Shown piece by piece: positions 9,621-17,504 of a stretch of DNA of 22,147 nt. Where the stretch lies: NCBI GenBank assembly GCA_004325065.1, contig PITI01000103.1, forward strand, positions 1 to 22,147, read 5' to 3'. The DNA comes from Hamiltosporidium magnivora. Taxonomy: Eukaryota; Microsporidia; Dubosqiidae. Position numbers and translations under genes: made by a program. The notes below the pieces were generated by a model that saw nothing but the letters and a program-made list of their open reading frames with translations, searched no databases and was not told the origin of the DNA. Position 1 is the first letter of the stretch. Each line of letters starts with the position of its first letter.

Positions 9621-10375
9621 TTTTTGTATAACACTCATAAACCTCTTCTAAACTCATTTCAGCTTTTGTTTTTGACTCAAGTTCCTTTCGTCGATCTAAA
9701 GATATTGTTTTGAATATTTCACATGTACTATAAACTAAATATGTGTCGCTATAGTCATGGGTATTTACATGTTATCTAAAATAAATCATATTGAGTTTGT
9801 TTTAATGTACTCTGAAGTTGGCAAATAATCAAATATCTTACCTTCTATTTATATATATAAAGCCAGGGTTATGGGTTAGTAAATCAGAATCTTAACTTTA
9901 TTTGTTCAAATATTTCGAAGTGATCTTAGCATCATTCCCACTTCAGCTAGGATTTTATTGTATAAACTTTTGTTTAAAATATATCTCGTCTATTATTTTG
10001 TATTCTGAAATTATTTAATTCCGATGTCCCTCTTTACTCCAGAATACTATTATCAAAGATCTTTCGAACCAGGTGATACCGAATTTGCTTCGAAAATTTA
10101 AAATTATATTATTCACCATGAGTAAATGTGAACATTTTATAGGTTTAAATGTCGTCTCTATAATCAGTTTCGTGATTTCGCCCAATTTTACTTGCTAATT
10201 TCTCTATTCCCTCGCTAGATTTACTGCAATGGAGAGAAAACCTTCTGATCCCCAGATTATATTTCGATCTTAGAATAAACAGAAAATTGGTTTATCGTTC
10301 AGTATTATGCTCTCTTTCTGTAATTTCACAGTATGTAATTAAACCTAGTTGTTCACCGTTTCTATTATTTTTAGC
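9613..10375 (-). pseudogene. Decayed minus-strand coding debris, family unknown
   Basis: Two minus-strand stretches read like protein. From 10375 to about 9980 one frame is interrupted only by stops at 10294-10292, 10147-10145, 10111-10109, 10036-10034 and one more near the end; its longest clear piece, 48 codons at 10291-10148, includes SKYNLGIRRFSLHCSK and ASKIGRNHETDYRDD. Downstream, in a different frame, 9771-9613 is open for 53 codons (HDYSDTYLVYSTCEIF; SKTKAEMSLEEVYECY). In DNA this AT-rich such open stretches with balanced residue use are unusual. A dead transposon or gene relic is the natural reading. I recognise no domain. Confidence 0.35.
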
Positions 10376-10921
10376 TTAGCCGCAAGCTTAATTTTAATTT
10401 TCGTAATATAAGTTGATTTTCAGAGTCTCTTATAATTTATTCTTAGTTAATTACTCTTTGAATCTTATTACTTAAAAGAAGTATTTTATATATGCGAGAT
10501 GAATTCTATTTATGTTGATCACAGTTAGGATAACTGCTCTTCTTTTCTTATTTTTTTATATTTTTGCAGAAAATCTAAAAGTTGCAAAAAAAAATATTTT
10601 ATTTAAGACTCAACCCGTTTTTTACTTCCTAAAAGTTCCTTTAGAAATAAAGACGTGCGTTACATCATTTGCGTAAATATTTTATCCAATTTATGAAATG
10701 AAAACATTTATCTTTTTTTCCAAATTGAAATTAAACCTGGGTTTAAATTGTAGATAATTATTATGGTTATATGTATTTTCTGCTCTGATTTCTTTTCATT
10801 AAAATATCTTCTGTATGTAACAACAGTGTTCAATAATTATCTGATTATATTAAAATATTTATGAAATTAAATAAAAATACATTTTTATATTCTTAATCTT
10901 TTTAAACTGCATAACAAATCT
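10376..10921. other. Spacer upstream of the MLH3-like gene
   Basis: AT-rich and stop-dense in all frames. I looked specifically for the MutL ATPase motifs (an ELxDNxxDAG-like stretch and a TKGFRGEAL-like stretch) on the plus strand and saw none. The nearest in-frame stop to the gene is TAA at 10868-10870. Confidence 0.5.
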
Positions 10922-11893
10922 ATGGAGCATTTTTTAACGTTTTTTATAACGTTGAAATCAGGAGGTGGGAATTTTTTGAAAATGAATCTTTATAAATCAA
11001 CAATACATATTGATAATACAATCTCATTATTAAATGATAACAAGAAAATATCAAATTCTATAATATTCCTACAACAGCCGATCATTTACGAAAAATTTAT
11101 AAGTTCCACTACAAAAAATACTAAGCATAACGAATTAATACATTTCACCACAATTAATGATATTCCTAAGCCAGAATTATCTACCTACAAAATACAGAAG
11201 AATAAAAGTAATTGGAATTTCGATAATTCAAATATTCATTCTTCTACTGAATATGGTTTAACACTTATTTATAATATGAAACCTATTTTTTTACAAAAGT
11301 TTATTTTTGAATTGAAATTAAATGAAATTTATTTTGAAAACGGAATATTATTTATTAAAATAGATAAAATAATTGAAAAAATACAAAATAATATTTTTAA
11401 AGACAATGCCTCATGTTTTCCTAATTTTCTAATATCAGAAATCACTGTAGAATTTCAAGAGTTACTTGATGAAAATAGAAATAAATTAAACATAAAATAT
11501 AAAAATTCAGATTCTAAAAAACCTTACATGTTTCATAACAGTCATACAGTAAATATTTCTAAATATGAAATATCTAAAGAATCATTGATAGGACAATTTA
11601 ATAACGAATTTATTATAATAAAAAATCATAAAAGCTTATTTATTTTAGATCAACACGCTATCCACGAAAGAATAAGATTAGAAAAATTTATTAAAAATAG
11701 AAATATCAAAGAATCAATAACTGAAACAGAATTAGAAATTTTAAAAAGTAAAGCATGTAGAGGAGCAATAAAATTTGGAGACAATTTAAATGATAAAGAA
11801 CTTACTAAAATATTAGAAGAAATCAAATATTGTGATTATCCTTTTATTTGTGCACACGGAAGACCTTCTATAAGATATTTAAATGAAAATTAA
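10922..11893 (+). CDS. MLH3: MLH3-like MutL protein, C-terminal endonuclease region only
   Basis: The longest frame has 323 codons; the start at 10982 (303 codons) is preferred because a GGG-type motif sits just upstream. Residues 1-200 are a low-similarity Asn/Ile/Lys-rich region. The C-terminal 110 residues carry the MutL endonuclease signature: QFNNEF at 225-230, DQHAIHERIRLE at 243-254 (the metal-binding DQHAxxExxxxE motif, complete), ACRGAIKFGD at 278-287 and CAHGRPS at 310-316. The sequences ACRGAIKFGD and CAHGRPS fit MLH3 better than PMS1/PMS2 (which have CPHGRP). MLH3 pairs with MLH1 to nick DNA in meiotic crossover resolution and some mismatch repair. Two oddities stand out: there is no N-terminal GHKL ATPase domain, and only about 23 residues separate the DQHA motif from ACR, against well over 100 in human MLH3, so the external dimerisation subdomain is largely gone. 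It ends convergent with the DcpS-like gene. Confidence 0.8.
   Translation: MEHFLTFFITLKSGGGNFLKMNLYKSTIHIDNTISLLNDNKKISNSIIFLQQPIIYEKFISSTTKNTKHNELIHFTTINDIPKPELSTYKIQKNKSNWNFDNSNIHSSTEYGLTLIYNMKPIFLQKFIFELKLNEIYFENGILFIKIDKIIEKIQNNIFKDNASCFPNFLISEITVEFQELLDENRNKLNIKYKNSDSKKPYMFHNSHTVNISKYEISKESLIGQFNNEFIIIKNHKSLFILDQHAIHERIRLEKFIKNRNIKESITETELEILKSKACRGAIKFGDNLNDKELTKILEEIKYCDYPFICAHGRPSIRYLNEN
10962..10969 (+). promoter_or_regulatory. GGG-type start-proximal motif
   Basis: gaggtggg ends 12 bases before the ATG at 10982. Motifs of CCC or GGG type close to the start codon are described for microsporidian genes. Its position favours translation from the second in-frame Met (residue 21 of the longest frame) rather than the ATG at 10922. 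This is inference from position and a short motif only. Confidence 0.35.
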
Positions 11894-12265
11894 AATAAAT
11901 AAAACTATACTTACGTAACTTATTTATTTCTAACTTTTATAAAAAAAATTATTTATCATTTTGTTTTAAAACAAAATAAATAAAAATTTCATATTGAACA
12001 CATATTGTTATTAATCTCTATAAAATTCTAATTTGTAATTTGAATGATAACAACTTTTATTTCATATTTTTCTTTTACATTAAAAAATACTCCACATACT
12101 GTATTTATATTTTTATTAAATTTGAAATTGTATATTAACAAACATAAATCAAGAGATTAGCTCAATAGATGTGGAAAAGTAGAAGTAAATTTGCAAATTT
12201 TAAATTTATCAAATTAGTTTAAAAAAATATAAATGGAAATATTAATTAAATTAAATTAAATTTTA
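11894..12265. other. Convergent spacer between MLH3-like and DcpS-like genes
   Basis: About 370 bp of AT-rich DNA receives the 3' ends of both genes. Several aataaa-like strings are present on both strands and could serve polyadenylation, but they are expected by chance at this composition. No ORF or RNA gene is seen. Confidence 0.5.
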
Positions 12266-13318
12266 TTAAGAATTATTCGTAAAATTAAGAAAGTGAAACG
12301 TCTTATTTTTATAATAATTATTATCATTTTCAAGATTATCAATCATATCATCAAGTAAAACAGCTCTACCAATACAACTACTAAGAGAGACGGGGCATTT
12401 TATATTTACTATATGAAGATGTAAAATATAATAAGCTGGTCGGTAATGGAAGAACATAAGAACATTCTGCTCTTTAAGTTGGTATTTCTCTTCTAAAACT
12501 TTAATAACAAAACTTTTGGCTCTTTTTAAAATGTTTGGAACAGTTACTTCTCTGATAGTTTTTAAAGAGGTATCTTTGAATATTAGAAGTAGGTAAAGAT
12601 TCTCTGTAGAAATTTGATTCCATTTGTAATCTGGTAAAATAATAAATTCGTCTGTTGATGCTATAATATCTTCTTTTAATTCCTTTTCTGGTTCTTTAGA
12701 TTCTTTATTTGATTCACATTCCATCATTTTTGCCTTTTTTATTCTTTTATCAGAATCATCAGAATCTTCTTGTCTATAAACCATTGTGTCGCTTTTTTCT
12801 GTCTCATAATCATATTCTTCATGCGCATTAATTTTATTTTCCGCATCATTTTTTGGTTCACTTATTGGCTCTGTTACTTTATTTCCCAACTCGTCTTTTT
12901 TATTTTTTTTATTTTCTTTTTCTAATTTTATTATATTAAACAACCAATTATTTTCTGATTCATCCTTAATTAACTTATCTTCAACGTACATTTGAGGTGT
13001 TTCATGGGTGAAAACAATTTCTTTTGTTGAATATTTTTTAATATCGCTTTCACTTGCAGGATGTATTAATTTAATATTAATTTCTTCAGGCATCTGGACA
13101 TTCAAGCTCAAAAAAATATCGTTTTGTAAAATTAATTTAGATTCGGAAAACGTTTTAAGTGAATTAAGCAGATTTTCTACTTTGAAATTTGCTTTTGATG
13201 CTAATATAATGGCCTGGTCGTCTTCAATTCTACCTAGAATCGATATATAATTGGGTGTGTTTGTTAATATTTGTGACATTTCAAAATTTTTAAATTTTTC
13301 TGTGTGGCTTGCTTCCAT
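12266..13318 (-). CDS. Scavenger mRNA decapping enzyme DcpS-like (HIT family)
   Basis: DcpS hydrolyses the m7GpppN cap remnant left after 3'-5' mRNA decay, releasing m7GMP; it works as a domain-swapped dimer. The N-terminal domain is recognisable by LIHPASESDIKKY and HETPQMY (residues 84-110), matching the HPATxxxIxKY and HETPxxY blocks of the family. The C-terminal HIT domain has IILPDYKWNQ (226-235, cap-contacting PDxKW) and FFHYRPAYYILHLHIV (289-304), then GRAVLLDDMIDNLE with NYYKNKT. The central HIT histidine is H300, aligning with the catalytic His of human DcpS, and H302 is kept, but the first His of the HxHxH triad is Ile298. Residues about 134-218 form a Lys/Glu/Asp/Ser-rich insertion where homologues have a short linker. 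Length is 350, close to the family norm because the termini are short. A CCC motif lies 15 bases upstream of the ATG, supporting this start. Confidence 0.9.
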   Translation of the reverse strand: MEASHTEKFKNFEMSQILTNTPNYISILGRIEDDQAIILASKANFKVENLLNSLKTFSESKLILQNDIFLSLNVQMPEEINIKLIHPASESDIKKYSTKEIVFTHETPQMYVEDKLIKDESENNWLFNIIKLEKENKKNKKDELGNKVTEPISEPKNDAENKINAHEEYDYETEKSDTMVYRQEDSDDSDKRIKKAKMMECESNKESKEPEKELKEDIIASTDEFIILPDYKWNQISTENLYLLLIFKDTSLKTIREVTVPNILKRAKSFVIKVLEEKYQLKEQNVLMFFHYRPAYYILHLHIVNIKCPVSLSSCIGRAVLLDDMIDNLENDNNYYKNKTFHFLNFTNNS

Positions 13319-14478
13319 TTTTTTATTTTATAAGGGTTCATAACAAATATTTAAAAAATTTTTTTAACCGAAGTTTCATAGTAAAATTAGACAAATATAT
13401 CTTTAATTAGCATCTTATAATTGGTTGCAGTTACATTTGCTTTAAAATCGGTTAATTTTTTAATATCTGAAAAAATTTAAAATGCGTTTTTTGATTTTTG
13501 TCCTGCTTTAAATATGTTAAAGTTTTATCTTTTGTATTACTTAACGAAAATGCCTGTACATATTTGTATTCATGTTTAGATAAATACGATTTTTAGGATA
13601 GTTAATTGACTCAAATTATTACTTGATGGTCTATGAATTTAATAAAATATAATTTTTTTGTTTCTTAGCTCTTTTATTAGAAAAATAGAATTATGATATC
13701 TCTTATCTCTTTATAAATCTATATTTTTTCCGTATTTGATTTTTTTTGTAGATTATTATAATATAAAATTTGGTTTTATTAAACTATCAAACCTATAATA
13801 CCATTTTTAAGAGCATTTACATTACTTAAAATATATATTGTGGTATTTTGTAACAATATCATTCCAAGTTATTACATATAGAAAATTTCAACACATTATT
13901 TATAAAAAAATACTTAAATTATTCACTGAAAATTGTATAATCTAAATGAATTATAAGAGGTATGGAAAATCTTTCTTGGATATAGTAGAATTCATATTTT
14001 CATATTCACTACATTATTCGATCCTTGAAGGAAATACATAACCTTAAATCTTTATTTAATTTGGCATCAATTTCTATTTCTATTTCTGTTCTTTTTTAAA
14101 CATTCTATTTTTTTCTATACTATTTATGTTTTCTTTCAATGAAATGTAAATAATCTTATATGAGAAGGCTATTAAGAAATGCGTTTATATATTCTTATCG
14201 CAATCATATTACACTCGTGCATGTAGTTTTGAACAACTAATTCTATGAATAAATTTTTTCTTTTTCCTTTTTAAAAAACCTTAAATTATTTATCTACGCT
14301 TTAAATCAACATTCAAGTATTCATTTCCTTAAATAATTTCACTTAATTTAAATTTCCAAATATTATTTAAATACAAATTTCATACCCCATAAAACTGCAA
14401 ATACTCATGAATGTAGAGGCATAAATTCAGTCTATAGTACTTAAGAAGACAATTGAAACAATTTCCTTTGATCCCTGA
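13319..14478. other. AT-rich intergenic DNA
   Basis: Over 1.1 kb without a convincing reading frame on either strand. Apart from the DcpS-proximal motif at 13334 I see no repeat, RNA gene or coding relic. Confidence 0.55.
13334..13336 (-). promoter_or_regulatory. CCC-type start-proximal motif of the DcpS-like gene
   Basis: Read on the minus strand, gaacccttataaaat precedes the ATG at 13318, with CCC ending 15 bases from it and a TATAAAA-like string between. This fits the CCC-like motif reported at microsporidian starts and suggests a very short 5' leader. Confidence 0.45.
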
Positions 14479-14737
14479 AGAAGACCTGAGTCAGAACCAA
14501 ATGCCGAAGAGAGCTGGGAGAGAGCGTCAATGGTTGTTATTATGAGAGCACAGATGCACGAGGAACCAAAACACCCTTTAAAAGAAGCGAAGAATGGGGG
14601 AAATGGTGTTAAAGAAATAAAAACAAAGAATTTTACACCTCTTTTTTCAGAGGGAGGAACCGACCAATAACATCAATGATGAATTGGATTTGGATGAAGA
14701 AACTATCTTGGTTAAAGAGTTAGAAAAAAGTATATAA
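14479..14737 (+). pseudogene. Decayed coding patch, frame-broken
   Basis: GC rises locally. A plus-strand frame is open for 63 codons at 14479-14667 (RRPESEPNAEESWERASM...; MHEEPKHPLKEAKNG) and ends in TAA at 14668. An overlapping frame, 14666-14734, then reads NNINDELDLDEETILVKELE and stops at 14735. The two together look like one acidic protein tail with a single frame break; 5' of 14479 the frame is lost again. The residue composition is unlike random AT-rich translation. It may be the remnant of a gag-like or host gene. No domain is recognised. Confidence 0.33.
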
Positions 14738-15679
14738 AATTTAAAAGTTTTATACCCTGAATTTTATCAAATTTAAAGCAAGTTTATTATCTTACGTAAG
14801 TTCAATTTAATTCTAAGTAAAAAGTTCATTTCAATTTTTTATACATTTTCTATAAGACTTTACTCCAATTTTACATTTATTTTACAAAGTTTAACTTAAA
14901 ATTATTGATTTGTATATTATCCGATTTTTCTTTTTTTTTAATTTTTTCCTCAGTTTTATATGTGAGTTTAAAACGTATTTTTTTGTATTTTATCTCAAGC
15001 TTTGATTACGATCACTTAATCTATGCTTTGAAATTCATTAAATTTGTTGTCTGCGTATATGACAATCTTTTTCATCACAGTCTATTTTTAATGAAGGTAT
15101 AAATTCTTTCATCTCTCGGCTTCTTGTATGACATCCACTGATTCTCTTTCCCAACTCAGATCGGAACTTGGTAGTGTTTTAATCTTCCTCTATTTCAAAA
15201 AATGATTTCCAATGTTTTTTTGAATACTGTCGATTGAATACATGTATAGATTCTTACTTCTATAGTAAGCTTCTTAAGGCATAGTTTATGATATTTAGTT
15301 ACAAGATCATCCCAGTTTATCAAACAAGATATTGAATTATTCTCATATATATAACACAGATCTTCAAAAATTTAATTCAAATCAATATTCTGTTGATATT
15401 ACTACGCAGCATTTTTTACTTTTTTCTATTAAAATTTTATACGCACTTATTTTCAACTTTAATTTATAAAAAATCTATTAAAATTTTGAAATTTAAAAGA
15501 CAAAAAAATTATTTCGCGATACGACCTTGAAAATCAATTAAAATCTATTACATTAAACTTTTTAATTTTATTCGTACCGTTTCTCACACCAACATCTGTT
15601 ATAATTTTCTGGTTATGTAAATTTAATTATTTCCCAATATTTCTTAACATTTCTCATCTTTATAAATATATTCAACACC
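14738..15679. other. Spacer upstream of the 15.7-kb gene
   Basis: AT-rich. One tiny plus-strand ORF of 25 codons with ATG at 15128 (MTSTDSLSQLRSELGS...) lies in a slightly GC-richer patch (15105-15180) and stops at 15203-15205; it may be coding debris. The longer frame across 14905-15102 has no ATG and was not accepted. Confidence 0.4.
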
Positions 15680-16135
15680 ATGTGCTTCTTTTACTCCCAT
15701 ACACACCCCTATATGAAATCGAATCAATATAAAATAATGGGTTTACTAAATATAGGAACTTCATTGTCATCCCAACTAAAAAACACAGAAGTGGATACTA
15801 AACAACCAAATAAAGAGCTGAGTAACGAATCGAGTAGAGGAAAAAGAAATATTCATAAAGTCTTAGCAGAAAATAATAAAAAAACGATATTATATTTTAT
15901 TGATGGTGTAGATTTCGGAGTTAACAGTATAATTGAAATTAAAAAAGAAATTATTGAAGAAGAAGATAGAATTATAAAACAAAATGAATATTTTTTAATC
16001 AAACGAACCGAATATTGTATTGACTACGATGTTATTAAAGAATTATTGGAACAAAATAAAAAGAAAAATGGTAATAAAAAAACTATTGATACAGAGAATT
16101 GTGAAGAATTTATTGAAGAACCAGAATATTTGTAG
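15680..16135 (+). CDS. Small charged protein of unknown function
   Basis: The longest frame has 151 codons. Starts at 15713 (residue 12) and 15737 (residue 20) are also possible; the latter (MGLLNIGTSLSSQ...) is favoured because a CCCC string at 15706-15709 lies 27 bases before it, as in other microsporidian leaders, giving 132 residues beginning Met-Gly. Residues 30-65 are polar and probably disordered. Residues 69-80 (TILYFIDGVDFG) form a likely hydrophobic strand, followed by IIEIKKEIIEEEDRIIK and IDYDVIKELLEQNK, which look like charged helices. The tail (KKNGNKKTIDTENCEEF...) is low complexity. No family is recognised. The last 24 codons with the stop form the first unit of a five-copy 75-bp DNA repeat that continues past the gene, so the C-terminus may be a product of repeat expansion. 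Confidence 0.55.
   Translation: MCFFYSHTHPYMKSNQYKIMGLLNIGTSLSSQLKNTEVDTKQPNKELSNESSRGKRNIHKVLAENNKKTILYFIDGVDFGVNSIIEIKKEIIEEEDRIIKQNEYFLIKRTEYCIDYDVIKELLEQNKKKNGNKKTIDTENCEEFIEEPEYL
15706..15709 (+). promoter_or_regulatory. CCCC start-proximal motif
   Basis: cacccctat sits 3 bases before the ATG at 15713 and 27 bases before the ATG at 15737. By analogy with CCC-like microsporidian start motifs it argues against the ATG at 15680 as the true start. Confidence 0.3.
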
Positions 16136-16450
16136 GAGTGAAAAATGGTACTAAGAAATTATTTATATAGAAAATTGTGTATATTTTTTTTGAAGAACCG
16201 GAAAGCTTGTGAGGAAAAATGGTATTAAAAAATTATTTATATAGAAAATTGTGTATATTTTTTTTGAAGAACCAGAAAGCTTGTGAGGAAAAAATGGTAT
16301 TAAAAAAATATTTGTTAAGAAAATAGGGAAGAACCAGAATATTCTTAGGAGTAAAAATGGTAATAAAAAAATTATGATACAGAGAATTGTTAAGAATTTA
16401 TTGAAAAACCAGAATATTTGTAGGAATAAAAAATGTAATAAAAATATTTA
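16064..16450 (+). repeat. About 75-bp degenerate tandem repeat (5+ copies) spanning a gene's 3' end
   Basis: Units begin with aaaaatggta at 16064, 16141, 16215, 16290 and 16353, and a partial unit begins at 16429, giving lengths 77, 74, 75, 63 and 76. Each unit carries a gaagaaccagaa-like core followed by a ttgtgagga or ttgtagga end. The first unit is the coding 3' end and stop codon of the preceding gene. The second and third are almost identical to each other, while the fifth is closest to the first. The typical unit length is 25 codons. Confidence 0.85.
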
Positions 16451-16621
16451 ATTCCAGGTTTAATCAAAGTTACAAATTTTCTGAAAATCATTTCAAATAT
16501 AAAAACATTAAAAAATCAAATTCAACCACTAAAAAATAAAATAACCAATTAAAATTTAAAAAAAATTTTGTTTCACTTAAATAAAAAAAATAAAAAAAGA
16601 AATAAATTAAAACAAAAATAA
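16451..16621. other. A-rich leader region of the NCS-1-like gene
   Basis: This stretch has long runs of A on the plus strand and no CCC or GGG motif near the ATG at 16622. The upstream 60 bases are almost only A and T. Confidence 0.4.
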
Positions 16622-17176
16622 ATGGGTACAGTTCATAGTACAGGAGAAAATTTTGATGAAGAAAGTATAAGAAAATTTAGTCATTTTGATTCCGAAGATG
16701 TTAGAAGATGGTCAATATCTTTTCAAAAAGCATTTCCTACCGGTTATTTAAGCCAATCGGATTTAGAAAAATTATTTCTTACATTTTTTCCTTTTGGAAG
16801 TCCAAAAAAATTTACTGCCATTTTATTTACTACAATAAATATTAGCGGTACAGAAATGATAGATTTTCATGAATTATTGATTTCATTTAGTATTTTAACT
16901 AAAGGCAGTAGTTTTGAAAAGCTTAGGTGGATGTTTCGATTTTATGATAGAGATAATGATGGGGTGGTTTCTAAAGAAGAAATGAGGATTGTAGCACAGG
17001 CTGTCTATGATATGGTTGGGTCTACATTTGATTTAAATTTGGATATAAAAGAAATGATAGATTTAATTTTCTTAGAATTGGAAAATGAAAGTGGATTTTT
17101 GACTTTCGATGATTTTAAAAGTCTAAGTGAAAAGAAATCTAAGTTGTTTAAAATGCTTACAATATTTGGTGATTAA
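16622..17176 (+). CDS. Neuronal calcium sensor / frequenin-like EF-hand protein
   Basis: At 184 residues it has the usual length for NCS-1/frequenin. It starts MGTVHS, fitting N-myristoylation at Gly2. The N-terminal helix and the DSEDVRRWSISFQKAFPTGYLS stretch (residues 23-44) correspond to the cryptic first EF hand, where frequenin has CPSG and here FPTG; the hallmark FFPFGSP follows at 55-61. EF2 (loop 73-84, NISGTEMIDFHE) has lost Asp at positions 1 and 3 and Gly at 6. EF3 (109-120, DRDNDGVVSKEE) is canonical. EF4 (153-164) starts with Leu and ends with Asp, so it is probably not Ca-binding. Yeast Frq1 activates phosphatidylinositol 4-kinase Pik1 at the Golgi, and a similar membrane-tethered sensor role is likely. 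A seven-helix membrane protein gene follows 328 bp downstream on the same strand. The second choice is another calcineurin-B/NCS-superfamily member. Confidence 0.85.
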   Translation: MGTVHSTGENFDEESIRKFSHFDSEDVRRWSISFQKAFPTGYLSQSDLEKLFLTFFPFGSPKKFTAILFTTINISGTEMIDFHELLISFSILTKGSSFEKLRWMFRFYDRDNDGVVSKEEMRIVAQAVYDMVGSTFDLNLDIKEMIDLIFLELENESGFLTFDDFKSLSEKKSKLFKMLTIFGD

Positions 17177-17504
17177 GAAACTTAATAGTTTTAATAGAAA
17201 TAAAATTTTTTTATTGTAAAAATATTTTTTTAAAAAAATTTCAATTTACTTTTGTTGTGTGGTATTTTAAAATTGGTTTAAGGAAATAAAAAAATTATTT
17301 TTCAAAGTTACAAGTTTCGAAAGAAATGACAAGTGAAAAGTAATTTTATAAACATAAATAAATTTCTGAAGTTACGAGTTTTAAAAAAAGAAGAAAAGAA
17401 TCAATATGGAAATAAATAAGGCTTTAGGATAGAATCTAACATGAAACTTGTTTTAAAATGTTTGAAACTACTTTATAAATCTTTAAGGAACGGAAAAACA
17501 AACA
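17177..17504. other. Spacer between NCS-1-like and membrane-protein genes
   Basis: About 330 bp of AT-rich DNA. An out-of-frame ATG at 17441 opens an overlapping frame that runs into the next gene; it is treated as a shadow, although it could act as an upstream ORF. A gaacgg string lies 10 bases before the ATG at 17505; no typical CCC/GGG motif is present. Confidence 0.4.

Noticed and set aside
12150..12220. tRNA-like tagctcaat string
   Set aside because: It resembles a D-arm, but no anticodon arm, T-arm or acceptor pairing is present nearby.
13008..13250. 80-codon plus-strand frame inside the DcpS-like gene
   Set aside because: It is antisense to conserved DcpS coding sequence and is a shadow.
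14905..15102. 65-codon plus-strand hydrophobic frame
   Set aside because: It lacks an ATG start and its Phe/Ile/Tyr composition is that expected from T-rich sequence.
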